From: Diogma glabrata
Lineage: Eukaryota > Arthropoda > Insecta > Diptera > Cylindrotomidae
DNA length: 64,000 nucleotides
Direction: 5' to 3'
Assembly (NCBI GenBank): GCA_963693315.1
Contig: OY856187.1
Coordinates: 50,397,161 to 50,461,160, forward strand
Within the stretch, counting starts at the first letter, position 1. Every line of letters starts with the position of its first letter. The notes beneath the pieces are model-generated. The model had not been told where the DNA came from. It made no database searches and saw nothing but the letters and a program-made list of their open reading frames with translations. Both the position numbers and the translations under genes were made by a program. Positions 35,598 through 45,516 of the stretch are shown here, one piece after another.

Positions 35598-36340
35598 AAA
35601 CCTTGCAAATTCTTAGTTTAAACTTGTCCTTAATCACTCACAATTTATTTTAAAACATTACTTCACAACATTTTATTTTAAATATACTTCGAAACTATCA
35701 TTCTCTCAATTAGAATAGAATTAAATTTAATATTTTAATATTTTTCACAATCAATTTCTGACCTCGACCTATATGAAAGCATATGTTCCGTTTTATAACT
35801 TCTTTTATTCTCTCACACTCACAAGTTTTGAACATTTTATATACTTCTCAGTTTTTCATATTAGCCTTAATAAGTTTTATTAACGTTTATATAATTATAC
35901 TTTTCTCTTTTATCACTTTTTGTCATTCTAAAATTCTTAATGTTCAGTAAAACTGGCATATATTCTCCTATGATCGTATTTTTATAATTTGTTCTCTTTT
36001 GAAACGGTTAAAATTTTAACATGTTTCTACACGTAAGTTTCTAAAACATTCGATTTATATTATAACGGCTTTTCAAAATTCACCATTATGATTTTATTTT
36101 GTTAGGTTTATTTTATTTTATTAATTAAAATTTTTTTTTTTTAAAAAAGTTACAGAAAATAAATTATAAAATTTATGAACTCGCACTTTAGCCCTTTTTA
36201 TATAAAAACTATTCAAAACCCGCGTTTTATTGTTTTAAAAGTCACAAATATGATAATTGAATTTTTTACTCCACACCTGATAAAATTGTAGTTAATTAAA
36301 GTTTCTTTTTCACTTATTTCGGATTAATAAAACATTAAAA
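35598..36340. other. C 5' leader, no ORF
   Basis: About 740 bp of AT-rich DNA between gag and the 5' LTR, unusually long for a Gypsy leader. A TTAA/TTAATTAA-rich stretch follows within the LTR at 36363-36392. Confidence 0.5.
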
Positions 36341-36770
36341 TGATTTTCACAAAACACGATGTACTTAATTAATTAATTAATTAATTAATTTGTGTATTAT
36401 TTTTTTATTCAACTTGAAAATGGCAATGTGCCGAAATATTGTTTTTATTAATTAAATAAAACAAATTTTAAAGACTGATATAAGTGTTTTTTAAAAAAAA
36501 TTAAAAAACAATATATTTCGTTTCTTAATAAAATTTACATAAATCTAATCGGACGACTTAATAAACGAGACTCTTCTCCTCGAGATCTAATACATCACTC
36601 TCTACTTTCTTTTTTTTTCATTTATTATCGCGTCAATCTCCCATTGAAGGAAGAGTAGGGATCAAACATTAAACATAATTAAAACAAATGTACGAACAGA
36701 AGGTTCGGAATTTTAGTGCTTTACAAATTTCAATTGCAAAATAATTTTTTGGTTAATTTTGTTCCCTACA
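36341..36770 (-). repeat. C 5' LTR
   Basis: Full-length version of the C LTR, including a TTAA repeat block (36366-36391) absent from the left copy. Confidence 0.75.
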
Positions 36771-37908
36771 CTACGGAGCCGTAAATGAGTGCATCTTCGC
36801 TTAGGCTGGGACGCTGATCCCAATGATCTGAACGTGCGATTTGAAATAGTTCATCTTGTGACGCAAAAATTTCTTTTTTATTAACAGCAATGTTATTATT
36901 GACTGTTTCCAGCTGTTGATTGATGTTGCAGCTGATTTCTTCCTTGGTAGAAGCCATCTGTTGGTTGATGTTAAGGCTGATCTCTTCCTCATTCACAACC
37001 ATCTGTTGACTGATATTCAAACAAATCTGTTGCATCATTAACTGCGTAAAATCGCAGTTTGCAGCTGGTAATGTTGTTGTTGTTTCCGCAACAAAACTTT
37101 TCTCATCAAATCTTGAAGACGAACCTGAACCTCGGCTTAGTCCATCATAATCTAAATTTTCGTTTGCATTCTCCCGATTTTGATACACAGCTAAATTTCT
37201 AGACCCTTGCTTCTGCTCTCGAATTTCTCGCATCAACTCTCGAGCAGAAGGGGCATCAATAAGTTCCAGATTATCCAATTTCATTACGCTTGTTGAACCA
37301 GTCGATGCAATATCTATTACACGAACCGGCATACCACCCGCTAAACGCCTAGCCCAGTAATATGGTAAATCGGGGCTAACGTCTCTATTAACTATACATC
37401 GTAATTTACCTTTAAACAATGGTTCCAAAGGAACGCTTAACCGACTGGCTGGAAGTAAAAAATGAGAACCTGTACCTTTTATGCGAAGAACTTTTGTGAC
37501 TGAATCGTCGACCTTCCGGCCTTCGACAACTCGTATGCAACCAAAATGTGTTTCAGTTTTACCATTGACTACGGAGCCGTAAATGAGTGCATCTACGCTT
37601 AGGCTGGGACGCTGACCCCACTGAATCTGAACGTTCGATTTGAAATAGTTCATCTTGTGAGACAAACATTTCTTTTTTATTAACAGCAATGTTATTATCG
37701 ACTGTTTCCAGCTGTTGATTGATGTTGCAGCTGATTTCTTCCTTGGTAGAAGCCATCTGTTGGTTGATGTTAAGGCTGATCTCTTCCTTATTCACAAACA
37801 TCTGTTGACTGATATTCAAACAAATCTGTTGCATCATAGCCATTAACTGCGTAAAATCGCAGTTTGCAGGTGGTAATGGTGTTGTTGTTTCCGCAACAAA
37901 ACTTTTCT
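36771..37908. repeat. tandem duplication, unit about 798 bp
   Basis: CTACGGAGCCGTAAATGAGT occurs at 36771 and 37568 and the similarity continues for about 340 bp. The two copies differ by scattered substitutions and a few short indels, for example GTTAACTGC against AGCCATTAACTGC. Confidence 0.9.
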
Positions 37909-38101
37909 CCTCTTCAGTTGCAACTAAATCACTATTTGTTGCAGTTACTTCAAACTGGTATCTCTCTACTTCTACTCCATTGGCTTCCATACCTTCTCGA
38001 AGCCGTAGCATTAATTCACTTTTGTTGCCGGTCGTTGACAAACCTCGTTGTTCTAGTTCCTTCTTCAACTCAGGAACTTTTAATTCACTTAAGAAAATCA
38101 T
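36771..38101 (-). pseudogene. A gag N-terminus with carried segment, containing a 798-bp tandem duplication
   Basis: The start ATG is at 38101 (MIFLSELKVPELKKEL), giving a SAP domain (about 1-40: RGLSTTGNKSELMLRLREG). A coiled coil of repeated NINQQ and EEIS units follows (about 85-140). Near 37600 a frame change leads into GQRPSLSVDALIYGSVVNGK and the unrecognised block (KVLRIKGTGSHFLLPAS, PYYWARRLAGGMPVRVIDIA, LIDAPSARELMREIREQK). Then the coiled-coil segment appears again (36771-37110 repeats 37568-37908), so one unit of about 798 bp is tandemly duplicated. The frame ends at the C insertion. Known Gypsy gags have SAP and coiled-coil parts; the middle block is not one I recognise. Confidence 0.7.
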
Positions 38102-38135
38102 TTTAAACAGCTAACTAATCCGCCGATGTCACCAA

Positions 38136-38300
38136 TGTTACGTTTTGCTAACCTCACTTCGAAATTCTAACCTTACTTCGAATCTAACCTTACTTCGAAC
38201 CCCAATTCGATAAACGCAATTCCCAATCCCTTCCGAGTTCGATCACTGATTAGTTAGCAAACACACCAGGTTTTATTAAGTATTCAACACCTTAATTGTT
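38136..38300 (-). repeat. A-family 5' LTR, inner part
   Basis: TGTTACGTTTTGC... matches 8391 onward, with a short internal repeat of CTAACCTTACTTCGAA absent from the other copy. It is broken at the TTAATTGTT target by a LINE. Confidence 0.85.
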
Positions 38301-38570
38301 TTTTTTTTTTTTTTTTTTTTTTTTTTCTTTATTAATAAACTGCTAACTTTAGCAACATACATTAACCGCTCGAACTACAGAGAGTTATAACGCGGTGTTC
38401 ATATACAATTTAATATACAATTTAACGGTTTGAATTCAAAGCTATCATACTAATTAGTAAATTATTGAAATCCATCCCATTTTCAGTGGTATAAACTTAG
38501 TATAAGTAGTAAAGTAAGAAACCATAAAATACACAACACAGAAACTATTCGATAAACCAAAAAGAAATGT

Positions 38571-41438
38571 TTATGTTATATATGCGTTAACTTTACGTTT
38601 GAATGTGGCGAAACTATTTTCATTTTTTATGTTAGATGGAAGTTGGTTGTATTTTAATAATCCTCTATGCAATATATTATTATTCGACGCATTGGTAGAA
38701 AAGAAATTTGGTTGAAAGTATGATCTCCGCCTTGTGCTATAGTCATGAATATCAGCTGACCGTGTTAGCTGGAGATTGTGTTTCATTTTACCTTTGATTA
38801 TTTTAAATGTTATATACAATAGCTCCCTTTCAATTATTTTATTTAAAGAAACAAAGTCTTTAAACAATAAAGCAGATGGATATAGTACTGGTAAATTTAA
38901 AATATATTTAATAGCGCGTTTTTGCAATATCGACAACTCATTTAGTTTATAACTAGCAGATCCACTCCACACAGGATTTACGTACACAATTTGAGATAAA
39001 ATATAGGCATTATAGATTAACGTAAGGCATTTCTTTGATACTAGATTTTTTAATCTCCTGATAACGAAAATATATGGTATAATTTTATTTTTAATACAAT
39101 CAATATGCGTATTCCATTTGAATTTCGAGTCAATTTGCAGACCAAGGTATTTAAAGCTTGTTACTTTCTCAATTATGTTGCTATCGTATTTGACAAAGAG
39201 TTGATTTGTCAATGAATTTATATTTTGCTTATTCTCAAACAACATGTATTTTGTTTTTTCGCTGTTCAGAACCAATAAATTTTTATCGAACCAAATCTTT
39301 AGCAGATTCAGATCATGCTGCATTGCTTCAAATAACATTTCTAAACTATTACTAATATATACTAGAACTGCATCGTCTGCATAGAGATATAGTATACCTT
39401 GTAATGACAACTGACACATATCATTGATAAATATCAGAAACAGAATTGGACCCAATATTGACCCTTGTGGTACCCCTTTTTTAAGAATTTTGTAGCTACT
39501 ATGGTGGGTTCCAATAGAAACACATTGGGATCTGTTACTTAGATAGCTTTCAAACAAATTTAATTGTTTATCGGTAAATCCTAATTTTTTTAGTTTGATT
39601 AACAGTATTTTGTGATCAACAGAGTCGAATGCTTTTTTTATGTCTAAAAAAAGGCACGAAACCAACTTTTTTTTATCAATGTTTATACTGAGAGTATCAG
39701 TTAATGATAGACAGGCAGAAGAAGTATTTGAGCCCTTACAGAAGCCAAATTGATTTGTTGAAATTATATTATTATCAGATAGAAAATTAATCAGTCTGGT
39801 ATATATTACTTTCTCAAAGACTTTTGAAATAGCATTTAGTATTGATATGGGTCTATAATTGTTTAAGTGCATTGAATTGCCATTTTTTAAAATAGGAATT
39901 ACTTTAGCTATTTTTAAAGAATCGGGAAAGCTTCCAGCATCAATGCATTTATTTATTAGTTTTGAAAGAATACGACAAATGTTTTCACTAAAATGTTTCA
40001 AAAATTTGGTTGAAATTGAATCAGTCCCTGTAGCCGCATTACTTTTTAAATCATGTACAATATTTTTAATCTCTGTTTCATTAGTGTGCTCAAGTTCAAG
40101 TGGTTTATTTATAGTATACCTTAAATTGGCGAATTGATCAGGAGAAGGTGTTGGTAAAGAGTTTGTAATCTTGTCACAAATATTTATGAAATAGCTATTG
40201 AATTCCTCCACAATTACTTTAGGGTTGTCTAGAATTATGTTGTCTTTTTCAAGAAAAACATGTGGATTATCTTCTTCACTTTTATTAAAAACTACTTCCT
40301 TTAAATGACTCCACATTTTTTTTGGGTTAGTTATGCTGTTTTGAAATTTGATAGAATTGTATTCTTTTTTTGCTATTTTTGTTTTTATTTGTACTTGTCT
40401 TTTAAAGAAATCGTATCTCTCTATGACATAAGGATTTTCGATAAATTTCCTTTTCAATCTAAAGAATCGTTCTCTATTTTGAATGGTGATAAGGATATCA
40501 TCATTAATCCATGGTGAATTCTCAATAAAGGAAATATTTTTTTTTCGGATTTTTTTTGTATTTTCATGAATGCAGTTCGAAGTTTTATCAATTAATTCGT
40601 CAAAACTATTTGATTGCTCAATTTCATTCCAAAGTGAACTCTTTTTAATTTTTCCATAATCTAAAACAGTTTTAAATTGATTGGTATGTGACTTTTGTGG
40701 ATTGCAATCAAATTGTAGCAACATAAGCTTATGATCTGAAAGTGAATTATCAATAATGGAAATTTCATAATTAAATTTAAATATATCAGTCATAATATGA
40801 TCAATTACAGTAGAAACTGTATTAGATATTCGGGTAGCGTATTTTGAGTTAATATTATTTAACAGTGCAAACCCATGTGAATAAACAGTTTCTAAATATT
40901 TGGAAGTTTCAGAACTCTCATTGAGTAAGTTAATATTAAAATCACCAATTATAGTACTATTTGGAAATTGGTGAAGAATTTCTGCTAGTCTAACCAAAAA
41001 GTTATCGACTTTGGAGTCAGGCGCTTTGTAAATAGCAATTAAGTTCAATTTCAATTTGATAAGCTTTAAGACTAAGAAGTTGTTTCTTTCATATTCTTCG
41101 CTAAATATTTTGACTGCAGCAATATTTGATTTAATATAGATCGCACATCCTCCGTTACCATACAATCGATTTGAGAAAAATGCTTGATAACCATGCAAAT
41201 TGTAAAACGGATTTTCATTTTCTGTTAACCAGATCTCAGATAATACCAACGCATGAATATCATTTTTTATTGTGTTATTAATAACCAACTCCACATCTGA
41301 TAACTTGTTCCGCAAACTACGAATGTTCATATAGATAATATTAAAAAGGTTATTATTGTTTTTTGGTTCATCAAGATTTAAGTATGTGTTATGCTTCACT
41401 GGTTTTAAACAACTGTTAATGACGTTAACAGTGTCCAT
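38571..41438 (-). CDS. LINE ORF2: endonuclease and reverse transcriptase
   Basis: A 955-codon open frame without stops. An AP-like endonuclease occupies about residues 30-250: IIYMNIRSLRNKL, LVLSEIWLTENE (catalytic Glu), TIIGDFNINLL, TVIDHIMTD and LSDHKLML (final Asp-His). RT lies at about 440-760: LKSNAATGTDSISTKFLK, NNYRPISILNAISKVFEKV, NQFGFCKGSNTSSA, CLFLDIKKAFDSVDH, GVPQGSILGPILFLIFIND and the catalytic LYADDAVLV. The C-terminal thumb-like part ends in FKRKVNAYIT. The motif set fits the CR1/Daphne/Crack group of the Jockey superfamily. The enzyme appears intact, although the element lacks its promoter and the start of ORF1. Confidence 0.93.
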   Translation of the reverse strand: MDTVNVINSCLKPVKHNTYLNLDEPKNNNNLFNIIYMNIRSLRNKLSDVELVINNTIKNDIHALVLSEIWLTENENPFYNLHGYQAFFSNRLYGNGGCAIYIKSNIAAVKIFSEEYERNNFLVLKLIKLKLNLIAIYKAPDSKVDNFLVRLAEILHQFPNSTIIGDFNINLLNESSETSKYLETVYSHGFALLNNINSKYATRISNTVSTVIDHIMTDIFKFNYEISIIDNSLSDHKLMLLQFDCNPQKSHTNQFKTVLDYGKIKKSSLWNEIEQSNSFDELIDKTSNCIHENTKKIRKKNISFIENSPWINDDILITIQNRERFFRLKRKFIENPYVIERYDFFKRQVQIKTKIAKKEYNSIKFQNSITNPKKMWSHLKEVVFNKSEEDNPHVFLEKDNIILDNPKVIVEEFNSYFINICDKITNSLPTPSPDQFANLRYTINKPLELEHTNETEIKNIVHDLKSNAATGTDSISTKFLKHFSENICRILSKLINKCIDAGSFPDSLKIAKVIPILKNGNSMHLNNYRPISILNAISKVFEKVIYTRLINFLSDNNIISTNQFGFCKGSNTSSACLSLTDTLSINIDKKKLVSCLFLDIKKAFDSVDHKILLIKLKKLGFTDKQLNLFESYLSNRSQCVSIGTHHSSYKILKKGVPQGSILGPILFLIFINDMCQLSLQGILYLYADDAVLVYISNSLEMLFEAMQHDLNLLKIWFDKNLLVLNSEKTKYMLFENKQNINSLTNQLFVKYDSNIIEKVTSFKYLGLQIDSKFKWNTHIDCIKNKIIPYIFVIRRLKNLVSKKCLTLIYNAYILSQIVYVNPVWSGSASYKLNELSILQKRAIKYILNLPVLYPSALLFKDFVSLNKIIERELLYITFKIIKGKMKHNLQLTRSADIHDYSTRRRSYFQPNFFSTNASNNNILHRGLLKYNQLPSNIKNENSFATFKRKVNAYIT

Positions 41439-41500
41439 TAGATATAATTTTAAACCTAAAACAAAAATAAGAAAAAAATACGATAATTATAATTAAAAAG

Positions 41501-42060
41501 TTACAATGAAATTTGTGAATTAGTACTACAATTGTTTTTAATTTGGGAAATATTATTAAGTGAAATAATTATAAAAACTTTTGAGTTATCGTATTGACGG
41601 AGATGAATCTTGGAGTTTTTTATCCATAGGTATTTAAAATTTAGCTCCTTTTTAAGTATTTTTGCTTGTCGATATAAATCTTGTCTATATTTGGTGAGAT
41701 AATCTCGGAAATAAACAGGTTTATTTTCTGAATCAGCGGTATACCCCAATTCATGTGTGAAGAGAATTTTTCTTGCCTTCTTTTGCGAAAATAATTTAAA
41801 TTTGGTGTATTCACTTCGTAGTTTGACAAATAAAAGTTGATTATCATATTGTTTTTTTAAATTATCCTCAGTCTTGTTTGACACGGTAGAAGAATTTTGC
41901 TGGTGTGATTTTATGAACTGCATTTCAATGATGTCATCTAAATCAATATCCACATTAAGGGTGTTTATAATATTTTGCATGACTAATTTTGGATCTATTT
42001 TAACTTGTGGTAGTCCTGCAATTATCATGTTGCTGGAGAGCTTTTCTTGTTTTAGAGAAT
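41501..42060 (-). pseudogene. LINE ORF1 C-terminal part, truncated
   Basis: From about 42060 the frame reads LKQEKLSSNMIIAGLPQVKI, an RRM-like start seen in LINE ORF1 proteins, then TLNVDIDLDDIIEMQFIKS, LLFVKLRSEYTKFKLFSQKK and YFRDYLTKYRQDLYRQAKIL. ORF1 proteins bind LINE RNA as chaperones. The N-terminal coiled coil is missing because the element is truncated at 42060. The first codons of the open frame belong to the A LTR. Confidence 0.75.
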
Positions 42061-42571
42061 CAACAACAGGAAAACAATACAGCAAATAATATTCCTAACT
42101 AGAATATTCTTTCAACAGCTTCAGAAACTCCAACGGTTGATTGTAGAAATTCCCAGTAATACAACGTTTAAAATAATTCACAAATAATTTCTACTTAATA
42201 ACACTTTAAACTTTATTCACAAAACTAATTTAAAAATCACTTTTATAATTATAACTTCACTATCGCAGGTTTAAAATAACACTAACTCTGTCTTGCAAGA
42301 CATCCCTCTTTATATACGATTTTGCATTATCTAGATCATTCGAGGTCGCTTTCTAGAAACCTTGAGAAAATAGTAGAATATTCGATTAATTTACGTTATG
42401 CTGATTTTATTCATAAAATCATTCAAGTCGACCCAAGTTCTAAGAAGTACAACAACAACACTATTCATTTCATTAATTTGTTGTAGTATTTTGTTGATTT
42501 GATTTTCCTAGAAGTGACCGTAATCGTCTAGATTTTTCTGTAATCGTTTAGATTTTTCTGTAATCGTAACA
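42061..42571 (-). repeat. A-family 5' LTR, outer part
   Basis: Continues the LTR after the LINE and ends CGTAACA at 42571. It is followed by an A-family polypurine stretch, so this one LTR is shared by two A copies lying head to tail. Confidence 0.85.
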
Positions 42572-43181
42572 ATATCCTCCACTTAAGCCTGTTCGTCACG
42601 AACAGGACCTAGCTCTCCTTTATATAAGGTCAATCATTCCAAATGTACGACTTTTGCCTTGCCTCGATGGCCTTTCCTATGGCATCAATAGTTCCAGAAG
42701 TACTGCTAAAGCTATTCATATCATGAACTGTACCGGTAGATGAAGATAGCATGGATGAAGTATCGTCATCCTCATTTTTGTGTTTATGTTTACTAATAAC
42801 AGACAATTTCCGCATATTCGCTAACTCTATTTCCATTTCCCTTTTCTCTCTTCGTAGTCTCATTTCCTTTGATTCTTTAGTTCCCTTTTCATCAAATCTT
42901 AAAGACGAACCTGAACCTCGGCTTCGTCCGTCATAATCTAAATTTTTTTTTTGCATTCTCCTGATTTTGATACACAGCTAAATTTCTAGACCCTTGCTTC
43001 TGCTCTCGAATTTCTCGCATCAACTCTCGAGCAGAAGGGGCATCAATAAGTTCCTGATTATCCAATTTCATTGCGCTTGTTGAACCAGTCGATGCAATAT
43101 CTACCACACGAACCGCCATACCACCCGCTAAACGCTTAGTCCAGTAATATGGTAAATCGGGGCTAGCGTCTCTATTAACTA
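42572..43181 (-). pseudogene. second A-family copy: pol tail and carried segment
   Basis: It repeats 24833-25450 at high identity: the ELGPVRDEQA end, the GTVHDMNSFSSTSGTIDAIG and MEIELANMRKLSV stretches, SRGSGSS and PYYWTKRLAGGMAVRVVDIA. At 43181 the GATC-rich MITE interrupts it, and 44569-44602 carries on (TACATCGTAATTTACC). Beyond 44602 the similarity ends. Confidence 0.75.
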
Positions 43182-43299
43182 CCCGACTAGAAATTAGATC
43201 AGTATAGGGTCCGATCCGGATCAGGTTTGCCTGAAGACTGATCAGGGATGAATCAGGCCTCCTGATCCGGACATGATTAAAAATCGTCACGCCATATAT

Positions 43300-43467
43300 G
43301 ATCCGTACAGGATCCGTTTAAATGATCCATGCCGGATCCATTTCAAAGATCCATTCCGGATCCATTTCAAAGATCTATTCCGGATCCATCTTAAAGATCC
43401 ATGCCGGATCCATTCAACAGTTTCATGTCCGGTCTGGTCAAGAGATCCATACCAGATCCGTTCAAAG
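43300..43467 (+). repeat. 24-bp tandem repeat, seven units
   Basis: Units start at 43300, 43324, 43348, 43372, 43396, 43420 and 43444. Most have the form GATCCATNCCGGATCCATTT then CAAA, with two GATC motifs each. The sixth unit is the most diverged. Confidence 0.92.
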
Positions 43468-44280
43468 GTTTAGAATTAATTTTGTTCTTAAATATTAATT
43501 TGACATTAAATAAATGAAAAAAATATTACCATTTTTCCTTAATTTTATTCATAATTTCAAGTATACTTCAAATGCTTATATATTTAAACAGTAAGTTTGT
43601 TAATTATTTCTTATTTTTATTTTATTTAGTCCAAGTTTTGGCATTATTGATGATTTTTCCAATGGTATCATAAAACTCTTTGTCACATAGGCTCTTATGC
43701 AGGTATGGTATCCAAGTTTCGATTCGAAAACTAACGTCACCCATACCTGCTTTAGATCACTTGTCATATTTCAAATAGAATAGTTTTTGAGCAACATAAT
43801 AAATATTTCACCAATTACTGCTAACAAAAAACATCTGGAAATTCGAAAGTAAAGGAAGATGCAAGATAAAAATTTAAATTATATGCTTTAAGGTTAATAA
43901 GCAAGATTCCTCACAACTGTAAGTTTGACAATGCAGTTTTCGATTCTACAATAAATTTGTACTTATAAGTACAAAATATTAAACAATTAAATAGATTCAG
44001 TCTACAGTTAATTATTACAGCTAAGTATATTATAATTACTTTTTAAAAAAGTTATTAAAAATTCGTGAAGAATGAGAAAATTTTTTGCACAAAAAAATTT
44101 TAAGTTAAGTAAATGTACTAATATGACGTCGATATAATATAATCAAAATAATAATTCAGTTATACCATTAATACGAATTTATTGTTTAATGAGCAATATT
44201 ATATACAGAATGGATCAGGTAAAAAACTAAATTTTGTATTATTATCCAGTTCAGGACATCGGATAAGATGAGTTTTTTCG

Positions 44281-44510
44281 ATCAGAAACTGATCGTATAA
44301 CTGGATCAACGGATAAAGTACTGCACGCTGATCAGTAACTGATCAGATAGCCGGATCAACGGATAAAGTACTGCAAGCTGATCAGTAACTGATCAGATAG
44401 CCGGAGCAAAGGAAACGGTACTGTACGCTGATCAGGAACTGATCAGATGGCCGGATCAAGGGAAACGGTACTGTACGCCGATCAGGAACTGATCAGATGG
44501 CCGTATTACG
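44281..44510 (+). repeat. 50-bp tandem repeat, four full units plus a partial
   Basis: Units start at 44311, 44361, 44411 and 44461 with GGATAAAGTACTG or GGAAACGGTACTG. Each is followed by CTGATCAGTAACTGATCAG, a palindrome-like block, then ATAGCCGGATCAA. A partial unit precedes them at 44281. Confidence 0.93.
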
Positions 44511-44602
44511 GAAAATCTGATCCGGATCTGATCATAATCCGGGTTCCCTGAACTAATTTCTAGTCGGGTATACATCGTAATTTACCTTTAAACAATGGTT
44601 TT

Positions 44603-45114
44603 ACACAGAATTAGTTCAACACTACACAGTACAAAAAAAAGCTGGATATCTCTGTCACAAAAACACGATAGCAGGTTTCATGCAACAGTAGCACGAGAAG
44701 GGAAAAGCAAACAAATGGGGACGCAAAAGACACTAACCGAATTGAAGACTACAGATAAAGGGTTAAATTCGAAATTCTTACTAATAACTAAAGAGAAATT
44801 TTACATTTCTTGTTACCAGGCAATACAAAACAAATTTATGCTTTAAAATAATAAATTTATAACATCAAAGGTAAAATTTTACCTGCCTACCGCCTGGTAG
44901 CAGTAAATATAAAATACCAAATAACTTTTTAATACAGAACAATCGCACCAATTATATAATTGGACGCCTGCTATCCCCACTTTACTTTCACTTTCCCTAA
45001 CACTAACACACACTCAGTGTATTTTATCTTATTTTACCTTTACTCTGTCTTTATAAAGACATACATGCAAAAATAAAATAAATATTATTTTTTTATTTTC
45101 TATTATTTTTTTTC
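44603..45114. other. unassigned AT-rich sequence
   Basis: Between the A fragment and the next Gypsy remnant. An 83-codon plus frame (44595-44846) starts in A sequence and is not convincing. The stretch 44990-45070 is C/T-rich and resembles an LTR end, but no partner was found. Confidence 0.3.
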
Positions 45115-45516
45115 TCATTTTTCATTCTCCTTCTGACTCTGGTTGATTAATGAATACGGCGAATCGCTATTTTGAATAATACCACGCTCTAGTAAATCAT
45201 CAATAATTTTTGAGGTAGCTTCTTTTTCCACAAAGGATAAACGTCTAATATTAGAGTGAAAATGTTCATCTTTTTCTACAACTATATTCATTTCAAACGC
45301 AATTTTAGGTAGCAATGGCTTATTCACATTGACATAAAATTTATCAAATAACTCCGAAACCTCTAATTTAATTAAATCATCAATATTATCATTAAATTCT
45401 CTGTCACCCAAATTTGACTCATTCAAACATTCAATATTAATATTCAAAATATCATTTTCAAAATTATCTTCAACAATTTTTAACTTTAAATTATCAATTA
45501 CTAATTCTGTATTAAC
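45115..45516 (-). pseudogene. Gypsy 'J' pol: protease-RT linker and RT start
   Basis: The minus frame reads VSELFDKFYVNVNKPLLPKI and then RRLSFVEKEATSKIIDDLLE, RGIIQNSDSPY, the usual entry into Gypsy RT. It breaks off before the palm. The upstream part, gag and protease, lies beyond the mariner insertion at 46771. No LTRs were found for it. Confidence 0.75.

Larger units (their letters stand above)
25571..36770 (-). mobile_element. Gypsy element 'C', internally deleted, carrying Gypsy B
   Basis: The flanking LTR copies are 25571-25849 (279 bp) and 36341-36770 (430 bp). Both run from TGATTTTCACAAAACA to GTTCCCTACA and share CTAATCGGACGACTTAATAA and GAAGGAAGAGTAGGGATCAA. The left copy lacks about 151 bp. 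In minus order: a long leader, gag (34800-35597), a large deletion removing protease, RT and RNase H, then integrase (34282-34799), which is interrupted by B and resumes at 26180-26590. Flanks in A show a gap of about 50 bp at the insertion site and no clear target duplication. Confidence 0.75.
38301..42060 (-). mobile_element. CR1/Daphne-like LINE, 5'-truncated, in the A 5' LTR
   Basis: A T run (38299-38326, i.e. poly(A) on the minus strand) marks the 3' end. A 3' UTR of about 240 bp, ORF2 (38571-41438) and the end of ORF1 (41501-42060) follow, and the element stops abruptly where the A LTR resumes (CAACAACAGG). The LTR lacks two or three bases at the junction and no clear target duplication is visible. 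Confidence 0.88.
43182..44568. mobile_element. 1387-bp TA-inserted MITE with GATC-rich tandem arrays
   Basis: CCCGACTAGAAATTAG at 43182 is exactly inverted at 44553-44568. TA flanks both ends, and removing the element restores AACTATACATCG, as found at 37391. There is no ORF of substance. Near the left end is a 24-bp repeat (43300-43467) and near the right end a 50-bp repeat (44311-44510), both full of GATC/GATCC. The centre (43470-44210) is plain AT-rich DNA. TA duplication suggests a Tc1/mariner-type mobiliser, none of which is seen. Confidence 0.88.

Noticed and set aside
36363..36392. TTAA repeat as a piggyBac target cluster
   Set aside because: Simple sequence within the C LTR; no insertion present.
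44990..45070. LTR end near the Gypsy J remnant
   Set aside because: C/T-rich with some LTR-like features, but no second copy and no TG...CA boundary could be set.
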